A DNA stretch of 64,000 bases from Fragilaria crotonensis (GCA_022925895.1 JAKSYS010000133.1:45257-109256), one strand, 5' to 3'; numbered from the stretch's first letter, positions 33,951 to 46,366 are shown. Made by a program: numbers and translations. The notes: generated by a model from the sequence alone, not told the origin.

Positions 33951-35211
33951 TTAGTTCACCTGATAAATCATGAGGAATGGCTTCAGTACGTGCAGCCTTT
34001 ACACTGTTACCACGTAGTTCTTTTGATTTGCCATGATGATACAGACAGACATATGAGGCACCACTTTTTTGTAAGTAACTCAACATATTCTCACAGGGTG
34101 AAGACTCCGATGATGTTATGGTAGCATGAACATTTGGGGAAGCCATGAAGTCTTTTGCCATTTTTGTAAATCCTTGCACATATGCCATCTGACCACGAGT
34201 AAAAATCTGACCCGTACGGGTTTTAGTAAACAGAGCCGCTAGGGCAGGCTGGATGTTGGCAACACTCATTGCAGCAACAGTTTCCAGGGTTGTAACGTCA
34301 AGAAAGCGTTTACGATTCCTTATTTCATTGGAAAGAAGAGGAGGATGGCCAGTGTGCTGATTGTTTCCAATTCCGCAAACAAGGAAAAAGCTATTATGGT
34401 CAATTCGGAGTGTGAATTTGACACGACAAGTGCAGGAGGTACCACGTAGAGTTGAATTGCGACGTTTCAATCCTATGCCAGAACTCTTGCACCCACAGGC
34501 ATTCTTCTTATCACCAGTGTAGGTGGTAACACGATAAGAATTGGTTCCAGTACTTTGGTTCAGTGTGCAGGACATTCCTCCTTCTTCAGATGAATACTGG
34601 CGGAAATTACTGCATTTCAATACGCGTTGGTCAGTCAGTAGTACATCTGTGACATTGGTTGGGGAACGCAAACCATAACCATTGGAAACAAGGGCACAAT
34701 TCCCAACAGCTTTGGCAGCTTGGAGGAAGTCAGTGATAAGACTATGGCCTCCTGAATCCTTTCGAAATCCACCATTGATGGGATAAAGAGATGGACTGAA
34801 CCGAATAATATGCTTGGAACCCTTGTACATGGAGGTAGTGTACTGAAAGAGGTCGTACTCGGTTTCCAATGATGCATTGAAATCATCGGTTGCATGACAA
34901 AAATGACCTTTGAAAGGCAAAGAAGCAGTCCATGACATAGCCTTGAGAGCAGATAGAGTCTGGTTCACAGCATGGGATCCTGCATCAATGGTGCTTCTTC
35001 TTGTTGTGGATGATCCTAAAGAGAACGAAACATGGGGTTGGCAACAAATTAATCGGTAGGTGGTTGCTATAGTAACGCAAGCAAAATGACAACAGATAGA
35101 GAGCAAACAAGAGCAAAAACAGAACAAGGGCAACAAGAGAAACAAAAGCAGCAAGGAGAGCAAGAACAACAAGAGAAACAAGAATGACAGGGAGACAAAG
35201 TGCCGTACCAT
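33913..35211 (-). CDS. Zinc-finger protein resembling Mutator-like transposase N-terminus
   Basis: This is an open minus-strand frame of 432 codons with an ATG at 35211. The first 60 residues are an odd Leu/Phe/Cys-rich stretch from AAC/AAG-rich DNA. A TTCTCTTTAG acceptor near 35010 suggests that part is an intron. The rest contains 'CTCRVKFTLRIDHNSFFLVCGIGNNQHTGHP', a CxC...HxxHP zinc-binding block like those of Mutator-like and FAR1-type proteins, then helical text. At the left end a GTGAAC donor (TCAG|GTGAAC) lies just before the 73-bp array, so a further exon with the catalytic domain may have been lost. No DDE motif is seen here. Confidence 0.5.
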   Translation of the reverse strand: MVRHFVSLSFLFLLLFLLSLLLLFLLLPLFCFCSCLLSICCHFACVTIATTYRLICCQPHVSFSLGSSTTRRSTIDAGSHAVNQTLSALKAMSWTASLPFKGHFCHATDDFNASLETEYDLFQYTTSMYKGSKHIIRFSPSLYPINGGFRKDSGGHSLITDFLQAAKAVGNCALVSNGYGLRSPTNVTDVLLTDQRVLKCSNFRQYSSEEGGMSCTLNQSTGTNSYRVTTYTGDKKNACGCKSSGIGLKRRNSTLRGTSCTCRVKFTLRIDHNSFFLVCGIGNNQHTGHPPLLSNEIRNRKRFLDVTTLETVAAMSVANIQPALAALFTKTRTGQIFTRGQMAYVQGFTKMAKDFMASPNVHATITSSESSPCENMLSYLQKSGASYVCLYHHGKSKELRGNSVKAARTEAIPHDLSGELRRLFGVRISIFK

Positions 35212-35455
35212 CGTGGTTGTAAAATATCAAAATGATGAGTTTTGTGCGAGTAAACTCAAATCCACTACTGGTACCCTGTTTTATACACATCTAGACACGA
35301 TCATTTTTATTTCTATTCAAACAAATGTGGAGCAGATTTATGTTCCTTATCTAGAACGTAGTTTTGCACAAGAGTTGGTTTGAAAAGAGGGCGGTGATAA
35401 AGTGAAAGAGAAAGATTCCGTACAAGTTAAATTCCACAACTAAAGTGCTAAAAAA

Positions 35456-35487
35456 TGCTGACGTCAAATTGGTGAAACCTAATCGGA
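35456..35487 (-). repeat. Right 32-bp terminal inverted repeat
   Basis: Perfect inverse of 29381-29412. Confidence 0.85.
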
Positions 35488-35937
35488 CCCGACTGCAGCT
35501 GGGTCTAAGCTGTCGATGCGCGTGCAATCAGCTGGCACAAAGTAGAAACGGACACATTTGGAAACGAATTCGTAGTCGCCATCATCGTTAAGATGACCAG
35601 CGTGTGGGGTGGCAGTGGACAAGTCATCATTCACATCTGAAGTGCGGGTTGGATCACAACCAACGCTGGAGATTGGAAAAGACTGCGTCGTCATTGTCGA
35701 TGTTTTTGCAGTACAAAGCGTACCTGAGATTCACGTCGGACTTTGAATGGCTTTCAAAATTCACTAAGGTGAAAATTCTACATACTGTACCATCAGATAC
35801 TGTGTGAGTAGTACTCTAGTACTCGTAGGCGTCATGATTCATGATACCGGAGCACTCTTCATATAGTCTACTTGTTGCTTGTTGCGGACAACACAAAGAC
35901 GAACTTCTCGCCATGAACTGAACGTAGAATTTTTAGA

Positions 35938-36664
35938 GGTACCACCTAAAAAGGGCTTAGAATCAACTATTTAATGCATTTTTTGTCTCACAGTATCTTT
36001 CTCAAAATGCATCCTTTTCATCTTCAGCTCATTTAAGAAAGCTTATTTTGCTTCTTTTACACACTAAAATTTAATCAATTAAGTACTGGACATGATAATT
36101 GTCAATTCATTCACTTTCTTAATTGCCTTTTTTCTTTCACTGCATTGGTTCTAAGCCATACATAAAATTTTATTCGTACATGATGTAAAATTTATGTGTT
36201 GGCGGGATTTTTTTTCACGCATTCGCCAAATGATCCCACACCATCTCAATTATTACTGCTACGTTACTTCTGTGGTAGATTCTGTACCAACATATCCAAG
36301 AATTTTTTGTTCCACGGACATACAGTAGGTGAGTTTAGGATCAATATTGACGTTATAGCAGCTACTATTTATTTCGCAAGTATAAAGAAAATTGAGTCCT
36401 TCAGTGCGTCATGAAATGGCTGGCCCAACGTGATGCGTGAAAATTTCGAGGGGCAGCGTAATTCTCAGCCGAATCTGACAGTTTGATTTTCCTTTGAAAT
36501 GAAGGTCAGATGTCGTTTCGTACTAAGTCAGTTATTTGTGTGATGTGGGTAAAAGAGCATTTTTATTCGACAAGCTGCAAGCATTTTGTGTAGGCACAAA
36601 AGAATTTAACGCATTAGTGGTCCTAAGCCATTTCATCGGTTCTAAGCCCTTTTTTGGTGGTACC
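35938..36664. mobile_element. Small TIR element bordered by GGTACC (family A, copy 1)
   Basis: The left end GGTACCACCTAAAAAGGGCTT (35938) is mirrored by the right end (AAGCCCTTTTTTGGTGGTACC, ending 36664). The element is 727 bp and has no transposase. The outermost GTAC is itself a palindrome, so it may be a 4-bp target duplication or part of the repeat. It interrupts the right GSDH duplication at a place where the left copy is continuous, which supports insertion. Confidence 0.72.
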
Positions 36665-36678
36665 AGGTACCTGGTACC

Positions 36679-37047
36679 TTGAATTATCAAGCCGTACATG
36701 CTGGGACATCCGGAAAAAATAAAACTAGAAAAGAGCTTGACAAATAATGTGTCATTTGGATGGAAGATAGAACAGACTCCCAGCCGGGTCAAGACTGTGA
36801 TTCTAGATCTTAAGCTCATTCTTTTATAGTTAATCAAAGTTGCATGCCGCTACTATGGATGACTTTAACTAAGCTACTAGCTAGAGTCAATCCCTTGACA
36901 ATGGCGGATTTGCCGCACTTGCTGGGGATTTAACTGAGTTCTAAGCCCTTGAATTATCAAGCCATACATGCTGGGGCATCCGGAAAAAATAAAACTAGAA
37001 AAGAGCTCGACAAATAATGTGTCATTTGGATGGAAGATAGAACAGAC
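36679..37047 (+). repeat. 99-bp direct repeat, 270 bp apart
   Basis: The segment beginning TTGAATTATCAAGCC occurs at 36679-36777 and 36949-37047 with a few differences. Both copies are preceded by CTAAGCCC-like text from the end of the family A element. Confidence 0.85.
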
Positions 37048-37796
37048 ACGCTGACAAGGAACTTTATAGATGTACCTGGTACTAGTACTGTATAAGAAAA
37101 AAAAAATATTATTTGAAAAAAATCGACGGAAAACGGTTATTAATATTGAGAATCATAACAATGTAGGCTGGCGCGCGAACAGCTTGGCAGGCGCGTAACT
37201 CTCGATTCATCTGTCGGCCGGCGCGCAACGGCAAAAAGTTTAAAAACATCCGGAATCATGATTTCGGATCATTTAAGAGAATCCGGTTCATTAAAAATCC
37301 CTATTCATTCGGTTAATTAAGAATCCCGATTCAATTCTTTTTTCATACGTAGTCCCCGTTCAATAACTGTATTCTTAAGAAATCAGGTTGATAAAACCGT
37401 ATTCATCAAAAATCCGGTTCATCAAAATCGGTGCATCGAAAACCTGGTTCATCGAAATCGGTAAAATGGAAATCGTGTTCAGAGTTCAGAGCGATGTCCA
37501 TACATCAAAACTTGAGTTTGTGGCCGGCCGGCGAAGAAGGATTATTGGCGCCTTCCATCTTATCATGGCGTTACATGATCGTTAATAAAGGTCAATAAAT
37601 CCCGTCAACGAAATCATTTTTTTCTTTCAGGTGTCTGTGCCTACGATGAGCCTGGTACAAAACAATTTGTAGGAGCTCTACCTGGCAGTACAGTACAGCG
37701 TACTTCTGTACGGGTTCCGCCAAGCTAAAAAAAGACTCACTCGTATCCCCAAAACTTCGAAATATTTGGATTAACCCGGAATTCCGGATGTCCCCA
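37048..37796. other. AT-rich spacer with imperfect short repeats
   Basis: From about 37240 to 37470 there are degenerate repeats of about 20 bp built on 'CATCAAAATCCGGTT'. GGCGCGC and GGCCGGC motifs occur nearby. No gene is supported. Confidence 0.5.
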
Positions 37797-38204
37797 GGTG
37801 TATGTATATGATACGTCAAACACATGGAATTCTTTTCCCTTACCTTTTTTATAGCCATGTTTAAATAAAGATATGCTATCCATACTCTTGGATAATATAT
37901 AGGCAAATCGTATCCCTTTAGTTTGTGGTATGTACAGCAGCTGTACACACAGGGTTTTGCTGAGGAGGTCCGGTAAAATGACGTTTCTTCTCGTAGCTTC
38001 TACATGAAATTAATACCAAGCAGAGGTACGTGGCTGGACCTTCCCCTGGTCTATTTGTTTGTGTGTGCTTCGCGTATCCTATTTGAGTTTCCCCCCACGA
38101 AGTGGTAAAATCAAAATCACAAATCGGAGTTACTCCAGTACACACTTGTAACAAACTTGAATCTCGCTGAACATCCTGCTTCAACTCCGCAGTCAACGCG
38201 CAGA

Positions 38205-40863
38205 ATGGGATTTCTATCGTTGCTCATCGTGCTTTCGTTAATTGGATTGTCCCATGGCGTTCCGTCAGGATTCGTCGATGAGGGAGTCGCGACAATCGGT
38301 GCCATCACTGGCGCGTTTGCTCCGAATCCACGAAATGGAGGTAATCCGATGCTGTTGCTGTCGTCCAAGGAGGGTAAAGTGATGGTTTTAGAAGACCCTG
38401 ACAACTCGGATAAGTTTGATACCATTCTTGACCTTGAAAGTCGCATGTGTCACAACGGAGAACGTGGCCTGCAATCGATTCGGCCCCATCCTGATTTTGC
38501 CAGCAATCGGTACCTGTATGTTTTCTACGCACAGGAAAACAATGGATGCCTCGAAGACTACGAGACTGGTCCTCGGAACCGCTTGTCAAGATTCACCGTG
38601 GACGCGGACACTCTGGAGATTGATGTGGACTCGGAACTCATCCTTATGGAGACACCACCATTGCCCAAGCGTGTCCATAACGGAGGGAACATTGCGTTTG
38701 GGAACGACGGCAAGTTGTACGTCACGACAGGCGATGGAGGCAGTCGCAGCCCTGCTGTTTCGCAAGATCTTGGACATTTGCACGGCAAGATATTAAGGTT
38801 GAACGACGACGGTACTATTCCCAGTGATAACCCACATGCGTCCGACGGTGTGGCATGCGGAACGACAGGTGGGCAGACAACATCGGGAGTCTGCGCTGAA
38901 GTGTAAGTTTCATGTTTGATGTTTGATGCATTGGTTTCTTTGATGAAACCTCTTACAACTAGTCTCACACTTCCTCTCTCCCTCTTTTAGTTTCGCTCTT
39001 GGCTGTCGCAACCCTTTCCGACTGGCGATGGACCCCAACACGGTCGACAAGGTCAAGTTTCACGTTGGTGACGTGGGGGCGTCGCAGTGGGAGGAGATCA
39101 GTGTCGGTGGGACGGATTATCCGTTGGCCAACTACGGCTGGCCCGTCATGGAAGGCCCGTGTAATCTCGGGTCCAATACGGAATGCCCCACCCGCTCCGA
39201 ATTCCAAGACCCGATCTATTACTATCAGCACACGAAAATCACGGAAGGAGGTGCCGTCACTGGTAGCGTCTTTGTTCCAGATGGAATTTGGCCCTCGGAA
39301 TTCAAGTTCTTGTTTGTTGACTTTATTTTTGGTAACGTTTACAACTTGATCGAGGACGACAGTCGAGAGTGTCGAGATTGCGTACCACCAGTTCCAGCCT
39401 ATCGGAACGAGACCTTTCACGAACACGAAGATATGGTGGATATTTTCTTCGGTCCTTACAATGGCGAGCAAGCACTCTACATTATTTCTCGAACTGATGG
39501 GCAGAATATTCGGCGCATTCGGTACACTGACAGTAGCAACAGAAGTCCAGTGGCGAACTTTACTGTCGATGATACCTCCGCAATGATGGGAGAAGTACTG
39601 TCTTTTGACGGCAGCGCCAGTTCAGATCCAGACGGTGATGGATTAACGTACATGTGGGATTTTGGAGACGGAAGCGCATCCGCGTTGGAAAGCCCTCAAT
39701 ATGCGTACACCAGGAACGGCGCTTTCACCGTGACCCTGACTGTTGAGGACACTGGCGGCCTGACATCCCAAACTTATATCGTCGTGTCTGTGGGAACTCC
39801 CCCAAAGGCGGAGATGTTATCGCCCGCCGAGGGTGCAACGTTCTCCGTCGGCGAACACTTGATCCTTTCTGGGTATGGTGAGGATTCAATTGGGAACGAA
39901 CTTAACAGTTCTCAGATCTTTTGGGAAGTGCGACAGCACCACGCAAGTCACTTTCATCCTTTCTTGGACAAGTCAGCGGGCAACGACATCGATTTGTATG
40001 CTGCTCCTGGTCCGGAGGACTTCATGGCTGCCACAAATAGTTTTTTGAGAGTTATTATGTATGCTGTCGATAGCTTTGGAGTGACGACGGAGATTTCGCG
40101 CGATGTGCTCCCAAAGCTCGTTTACATCGACATTGATAGTGTCCCGCAGCAAATGAATGTCCTGGTTGACGAGTTTCCCGTTGAAACACCAGGAACAATC
40201 ACATCTTGGCAGAATCACAAGCTCCACCTTGATGTGGAAGACCAGTATCCTTTTACCTTTGCCTCCTGGTCAGACGGCGGTTTGCGTTCTCACACCATGC
40301 TTGTCCCTGAAGCATCTTCTTCCTATCCATACGTCTCGGCCATGTTTGAAGTGAACGCATCAGCGTACGAGCCTATCGATTTTGTATCGACTATCAAGAA
40401 CTGTAGCAGCACCGATTTGTGCGGGCGGTGCGAAGGTCATTGCCAAAGTGATGCAGAGTGCGCGGAGTCGCTTATTTGCTTCCAGAAGGGCGGAAAGAAT
40501 CTTACGGTTCCAGGATGTCTTGGATTGGATCCGTCCAACACTGATTGGTGCACAACCGACGGTGAGCTCAATTTATCTTCGATTATAGGCGCAACTGCAG
40601 AACCAACGCCCTCGCCGTTCGTTGTCGCTCCGGTTGGTATACCATTCCCCGAAGACCATGACCCGGTTGTGCAACCAACTCGTGCCCCAGTTGAGCAGCC
40701 CACTCCCAAACCATCTGCCGATGCCACCGATGAACCCATCACCCTCATTCGAGGTAAACCCAGTGCCAATGGTACTAGTACATCGGGAGTCGCATCGAAA
40801 GGCTTGTTTTCTATCAGCTGTGTTGTTGGGGTTGCTGTTTTTGCGTTTGCGCATGTAGCATAA
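38205..40863 (+). CDS. GSDH-like beta-propeller and PKD surface protein, intact copy
   Basis: Exon 1 is 38205-38902, the intron 38903-38990 (GTAAGT...TTTTAG), exon 2 38991-40863, giving 856 aa. The ATG starts a clear signal peptide (GFLSLLIVLSLIGLSHG). Residues about 25-400 match glucose/sorbosone dehydrogenase propellers ('NERGLQSIRPHPDFASNRYLYVFY' type text, 'TGDGGSRSP', 'GCRNPFRLAMDP'). Residues about 416-500 form a PKD domain ('GDGLTYMWDFGDGSAS', 'YTRNGAFTVTLTV'). A Cys-rich module follows near 703-755, then a Pro/Thr stalk and a C-terminal hydrophobic tail with no basic residues after it, as in GPI-anchored proteins. The likely place is the cell surface, acting on or binding sugars. Dehydrogenase activity is inferred from family only. 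Confidence 0.9.
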
Positions 40864-41014
40864 GCATATCTTTCTCGCTCCCTGCTGCTATTCAGATTTC
40901 TGTGAACTTGATTGGAACATCGGGATGCATAACAAGTAGCCTAGCGTTTTTAATTGTTAGTATATGGAATTCTGCCATTCCGAAAATTCGAATTCCTCTC
41001 AACGAAAGCAACGC

Positions 41015-42904
41015 ATGGCTATTCAACATCAAATCCGAGCATGTCGACGTTCATCATTGATTCGTTAAGAATCATGAAATCTCCGTTACCATCCTTATTT
41101 TCAGATACGGCTTGCGAGCAGCGTTCTAGCTGCTGACCGTCTGCTAATAGCACTTCCTCCAGGAGCAAATAGTGAAGGGAGCTGACTGCACTGAAAGTAC
41201 GAATCATATCTTGATTGTTGTGTCGGGTAGAGGAAAACAAGAAATCAAACTATGGAGCTTATGCAAGTGTTATTAGTTATTATGATAGCGTGACAATTCC
41301 AATAATTCTTGTATACAAGTGATAAGAGCTTTGCCACAAAAACACAGATGTGGTCAACATCCAATGCATTTCACAATTCATTGAGAAAAACAGGTTGTAC
41401 TTTTCCACAAATGAACAAAGAAAGAGTCTACAAAATCAACTTCTGCATGCTGCAGACCTCTCAAAACAGCTCCACTCTAATGAACTGATAATTACAAACC
41501 CCTGAACAACTATTGCAGGGTATATGCTCTGCTGTGGTGCATTGGAATTGTGATGACAGCTCATACAAAGACTTTATCAGAATGTTCATGCATATGACTA
41601 ATGGTTTTTCAGATGAACAGATGCAGTTCTAGTTGTCCGCCCTTGGTGAAGGAGCTGTACCGATAAGCAGAAAGGTGTGTATGAATATAAGAACAACATG
41701 GTGCTGCAGACATGTTTCTGCCAGACATGGGCGGCGCAACCATCAAGCAAGTAGGTACAAGAACACGCAAATTTGTAACTTGATGGCAAGATCAGAGGCA
41801 GCATTGACAGCCAGCTTGGACCAACCTTGGGGAACACAAATTGTGACAGCACCAGTAAGCAACATTTCACACAAGGCAAGTGTATCTAATGTTGATGAGT
41901 AGCTATTGAAGAACGTGTGATTCCTGCAATTAGTACCCTTGCCTTTGCAGTTTGTATTAGTAAACATTCTACACCTTCTGATGGTGCAGGGGTCAAGCTG
42001 GTGAAGGATTGCTGCTGAGGTAAGCAGCTCAATTTCCTTCACCTCTGTGGCAAATACATGGGTTCAAATCCTGTGGTGAAATTATTTAGCCAAATCGCTC
42101 CTAGCAATTTGCGGTGCCAAAATTACCTGACCCAAGAAGTAACCGGAGGGGTTGAATGTAGGACTATGTCATCGGAGACTAAGGTGAAGGCAGCAATTGC
42201 TAATGTTGAAGACAAGACTGGTGGTCAGTGTTTGCCCTTGCAATGTATTACACCGAAGCATGCCAATTATTGACCTGAAAAGATTGATAGGATTTGGTAT
42301 TGTCAAGAATTAATCAGTGTATTGAGATGGGCAGTTGAACTCAGTTGGGTTGACATAATTTTGGAGGTCTCCTCCATGCTATCCACTCACCTGCTTGCAT
42401 TACCCAGAGAGGGTTAATTACAACATGTTGTTACGGTTGGGTCTGGGTCACAGGCATCCATGGTGATGAGGTATTATTCACTAAAGAAAGGAGGCACCTA
42501 ATTTCTGTCCAAAAACTTGATTTTGAACATTCAGAGTAGTATTCTGCCGAGATCACACTTTACAAATACATGAATAGCTCTCCTTGAGCTCTACAATGAT
42601 GACATGATGTTTTGAGTGAAAACCAGAATTATTCCTCATCAAGGGCTTCAGTGGCATCATTGATATGGGACAATGGGAGTGGTAGTAGCTACTTGAGTAT
42701 GTCATATATGATGACACTGGCAGCCACAGCAGCAGCAAAGATGCCAACTGCAAAATCAGAGTTGACTGCCAAGATGCTGATGTCATCACAATAATATGTC
42801 GTTGTTGTCATGATTGTCTTTAGTTCCCAACAGCAGGGCTGGTCAAATGCACGAAATGTTGAATAATCTCAGCATTATGTTCAATACTCAATATGCGATA
42901 TACA
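41015..42904. other. Intergenic, no gene recognised
   Basis: Only short frames are present. Text such as 'GCAGCAATTGCTAATGTTGAAG' looks locally protein-like (42058-42273), but I see no family. A decayed mobile element is possible. Confidence 0.35.
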
Positions 42905-43161
42905 GGAGGTTCCGGAATTTCGGCTCTTCTACCTACAAGTATACTGGCTACGGATACTAATTCTACAACTTCGTTCGTCACGCCGGACAAATATTCCACG
43001 TTCCTTCACCCCTTCAAATGTCCGGATCATTAGGTACATTAATCACATGACGTGACAAATAATGAGCTTTAACTAAAGAACTTAAGATTAGACTATGCGA
43101 CAACGAAATCGACGTTTTTTGAAAATCCTACTTAAGGATATTAGACATTTGAAGTGTCGGC

Positions 43162-43262
43162 AGCCGTTGTCTCAAGAGCCGCTGGCTCAAGAGCCATTGG
43201 CTCAAGAGCCATTGGCTCAAGAGCCATTGGCTCAAGAGCCAGCGGCTCAAGAGCCAACGGCT
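43162..43262 (+). repeat. Array of 15-bp near-palindromes, left
   Basis: Six to seven units based on TGGCTCAAGAGCCA plus one base. The 14-bp core pairs with itself except for two central bases. Confidence 0.92.
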
Positions 43263-43699
43263 GAACAACAGCCCCCGGCGAAGTAAAACTCAAGAACACA
43301 CGTTTTTTGTGTGTCATAGAGCTCGTCCTCAAAAGTGCTCGCACTTCATGTCATCTACCGCTCCTTGTCATTCGCTAAATGTATTCTCTTCGTACCTGAA
43401 TATTGTTTCACCGATGCTTACAGAAAATGTTCTATAGCAACGCATAAAAGTGCTGCCACCGAGCCGTTGAACCACACAGCGTAGAAACAATACCAATATG
43501 CGCCTGTGTTGGTCAACGGAACTTCTTGCTGGATCCAACACAATATCCATCAAACAAGAGGAGAATTCGGCGCGCACCATGTCATCGAGAGCAGGCGAGC
43601 GAGTCGGAACGAATGTATGATATGTCCCCCCATGATTACTCTGGATCCGGATGTGAATGGCGCCGAGGGTTTCACTTCACAGAGTCGTGATAAGTGTGT

Positions 43700-44300
43700 T
43701 CCAGCCATTCCTACTTGCTGACATTGGAGAGGGCATTGCCGAAGTCGAAGTACTCCAATGGTTCGTCCAACCAGGGGATCACGTCAAACAGTTTGATAAA
43801 ATGTGTCAAGTCCAATCCGATAAGGCAAATGTCAAAATCACCAGTCGCTTCGACGGCACTGTCGCATCCGATAAGGAAATGTCAAAATCACCAGTCGCTT
43901 CGACGGCACTGTCCACTGTCGCATCTCCGGCGGATACCAGTAACATGGTTCAGGTTGGGACGCCGTTGGTGCATCTTTGGGTGGAACAGAATGACTTGCC
44001 ATTGGAGACTAAGAATGGAAACGTCCCTCCTTTGCACAATGTGGATTTAGAACAGGATAGGCTTTTGCATTCCAACCTTTGCGAAGTCCTTCCAAACGCA
44101 TAAAGTATTCGCGACGCCGGCAGTTCGAAACCTTGGCATGGAATACTCTTTATATCTTGGAGTTATTGTGGGTAGTGGTCCGAAGGGTGTTTCCTTAAGT
44201 CAGATGTTCTGCAAATGTTGCAACAATCTGGCCGCATCAATACGAATGTCGAAAGCGTTGTCGAACCATCCAGCGTGGAGCGTCAAAGGGGCTAGGACAA
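43700..44300 (+). pseudogene. Fragment of branched-chain 2-oxoacid dehydrogenase E2 (lipoyl and subunit-binding domains)
   Basis: '[21 protein letters not shown]' and '[17 protein letters not shown]' form a lipoyl domain with the lipoylated Lys in DKA. After a frame change, 'KVFATPAVRNLGMEY...VVGSGPKG'-type text (about 44100-44200) gives the peripheral-subunit-binding domain, trailing off in 'MLQQSGRINTNVESVVEPSS' near 44290. The catalytic acyltransferase domain is absent. The match is to E2 of branched-chain complexes (DBT-like), a mitochondrial enzyme core. An imperfect 50-bp tandem duplication (43816-43917) and frame breaks make it non-functional. Its place inside a candidate transposon suggests captured host sequence. 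Confidence 0.75.
43816..43917 (+). repeat. About 50-bp tandem duplication inside the E2 fragment
   Basis: Units starting TCCGATAAGG at 43816 and 43867. The second lacks one base, which shifts the frame. Confidence 0.88.
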
Positions 44301-44374
44301 GTGCTCTGATGAATGGGATAGGCATTAAAAATATAGAACTACTTTTTCATTACTATACTCCTCAGCTAAACTCC

Positions 44375-45445
44375 TCAGATATCGAAAAGTGGGGATCCGT
44401 TCTCGAGCTGATACTGCACAATCACACAAACCGCTTCAAAGCAGGTTTTGTGTTTGGCCATGCCATGCCGAAATCGCTGGTCAAGGCAGCCAAAGTTTTT
44501 AATCCTGGCGTTAAATGTTTCATGCCGTGCCCTAGCTCTGGTCTGTTGGGATCAAATGTTCAATTTGTTAGACATCGAGAGGAAGCGGAACATTGGAGGC
44601 ATCACAACAACAGTATAATACAGTACAGTACTTCCGGAATCGAGCAGTCTTACCTTGAACTTGCGTAGCTCCGCCGAATCCTGTGAGCTGGGTGTACATA
44701 GAATTCCCCTCTCACCTCGATATCCCTTGTCAGCAATTCCTTTCTTTCCTGAAGGCTTTTTGTCCTTCAGTCCATCTTCACGAAAAATTCGTATGTCATG
44801 CTTGGAACCCTGAAATGGTCCATTCATCCAGACAAGTTGATTGTCTGTGAGAGAAAGAGCTAACTCGTACCCAAAGCCTGCTTGGTTGAACTTATGAGAA
44901 TACATCTTTGCATCCTTTGCCAACGTTGGATGCATGATTTCATCAGTCCGACAGTGGACGCCGTCAACGGAGTACCAAAAACCTGGTGCTGTGGAAGTCG
45001 CCCACGCTTGCGGCCACACAATCTCCATCGAAGGTGAGTTCGACCGACTTCATTAAAATTATTAGACGGCTTGCTTTCTTACCTTCTTCGTTTTCAAAGC
45101 CTGAATTTTGGAGGCAAAAAACCAAATCCACTTTCGAGCAGTCTTCTCGTTTAGTTTCGAAAATGCAGACAGTTTCTCCTCTGTTGCATATGTCTTGAGG
45201 AAATACAGGCACATCAAGAATTTGTCAAGTGCTCCTGGAGCTGGGACGACACGAGCCTCTTGGATGTCAGTGGTTATCAAATCTTCCCAGAGGACTGCGC
45301 AGACGACTGGAGATGACCCAAAGTGGGATTTAAAACGACGAACATTCGTGTTTGAGTCCACTGCCTGCTGTCTAGCTAGGTCAAAGCCCACCAAGAAGAG
45401 GCCGATTCGGAGCAAGTCACCAGGAGTATGAATGCGATGTGCCAT
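44375..45445 (-). CDS. DDE transposase (PIF/Harbinger-like), three exons
   Basis: Exons are 45445-45083 (possibly extended upstream), 45022-44654 and 44542-44375. The introns are 60 bp (GTAAGA..GGAG) and 111 bp (GTAAGA..AACAG), and both keep the frame. Exon 1 encodes an N-terminal helical region. Exon 2 begins 'IVWPQAW' and has the first catalytic Asp in 'YSVDGVHCRTDE' and the second in 'GPFQGSKHDIRIFRE', then 'GIADKGYRGE'. Exon 3 supplies the third acidic residue in 'RARARHETFNARIKNF' and ends at TGA 44375-44377. All three catalytic residues are present in an open frame, so the enzyme could be active. It belongs to the DDE_Tnp_4-like/Harbinger group. The ATG at 45445 is the first Met in frame. 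Confidence 0.85.
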
Positions 45446-45904
45446 TGCAACTTCGTCGATTTGATCTGATGATTGATTTTTTGTGACAGTGTACAGCAAT
45501 CTCCCCTTGTTTTTTGTAACGTGTTGCGATGTACTATTCACGATTTGTAACGTGTTGCGATGTACTCACGATTCTGTTTCAGGATTGGAGGCGGGATGAT
45601 ATTCAGCTATGTTCGTTAAAAGGTTATAACCGGGACGGGCTGCTACGTGTGTCTTCAAATGGTCCCCCCACATGCTCATCTGAACACGGCCGGCAACGAC
45701 AATGCATGGAACCAACTGCTAGTACCTCGTCTCATGCATATCTCCGAACGAACGTTCAACTGCGCCGATCGTGTACATCTTGCAACCACAATACGGAACT
45801 AATAGAGCAAGATCTATCCAGGAAACAAGGGAGACGTGATGGTGATCTAGCTAGTAGTAGTATTTATCCGTCTCTAGTGCCGTAGTACTTTGAGTTGTTT
45901 ACCT

Positions 45905-46366
45905 CTATTTCTTGCGATACTGTAGCTGAAGTTTTTGCAAGCGAACCTCTTGGTGAATGTGCTTTCGAAAAACCTCCAACTTGAACATCTGATACTCCAT
46001 CCTAGTGAGACGAAGGTACATGGGAGCCATCGTCTCATTGAGTTTTGCTGCAACGTCAGCCTTCAGAAGCCGTTCGGCATCCGATCCATGCCACTGAGGC
46101 TCCCCTTGATGGTTTTTCGACGGAGTTGGGAAGTGTTGTTTGTGCAGCACCAAAGCAGCATATTCTACTTCAGCGTGTCCCCTCTGTGCAAGGTGGCGCT
46201 TTTGCATGGCTCGAAGTCTTGCAGGAAACTTTGCAAATTGAAATCCAGCAAACACTTGTCGAGGACGACAATGCACGTTCCATATCTGCTGCATTTGTGC
46301 CTTGTTTGTAGTTGTGCACTGAATTTCACCGGATACTATGAGTGATTGTAGGACCTGTTGTGCCAT
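45905..46366 (-). CDS. Transposon partner ORF, 153 aa
   Basis: An intact frame from ATG 46366 to stop at 45905-45907, upstream of the transposase on the same strand. The protein is basic and helical: 'FPARLRAMQKRHLAQRGHAEVEYAALVLHKQHFP', then 'GSDAERLLKADVAAKLNETMAPMYLRLTRMEYQMFKLEVFRKHIHQEVR', ending RKK. That second block resembles a conserved segment I remember from many diatom proteins of unknown function. PIF/Harbinger elements normally encode a second DNA-binding protein needed for transposition. I infer that role from position only; no Myb motif is visible. Confidence 0.6.
   Translation of the reverse strand: MAQQVLQSLIVSGEIQCTTTNKAQMQQIWNVHCRPRQVFAGFQFAKFPARLRAMQKRHLAQRGHAEVEYAALVLHKQHFPTPSKNHQGEPQWHGSDAERLLKADVAAKLNETMAPMYLRLTRMEYQMFKLEVFRKHIHQEVRLQKLQLQYRKK

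Larger units (their letters stand above)
29381..35487. mobile_element. TIR element with Mutator-like protein, interrupted by a Copia insertion
   Basis: A perfect 32-bp inverted repeat starts TCCGATTAGGTTTCACC at 29381-29412 and is mirrored at 35456-35487. Inside are a nested Copia (29543-32202), two inverted arrays of a 73-bp unit (32401-32882 and 33794-33950), a plus-strand dioxygenase-like ORF between the arrays, and a minus-strand zinc-finger protein resembling Mutator-like transposase N-termini. Without the Copia the element is about 3.4 kb. I found no clear target duplication, so the boundary assignment is provisional. Confidence 0.55.
35777..41014 (+). repeat. Segmental duplication, right copy
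   Basis: Matches 22047-25718. Its upstream part is interrupted by a TIR element (35938-36664) and by about 1 kb of other sequence (36720-37796). After 37797 the match to the left copy is close, through the gene to 41014. Confidence 0.82.
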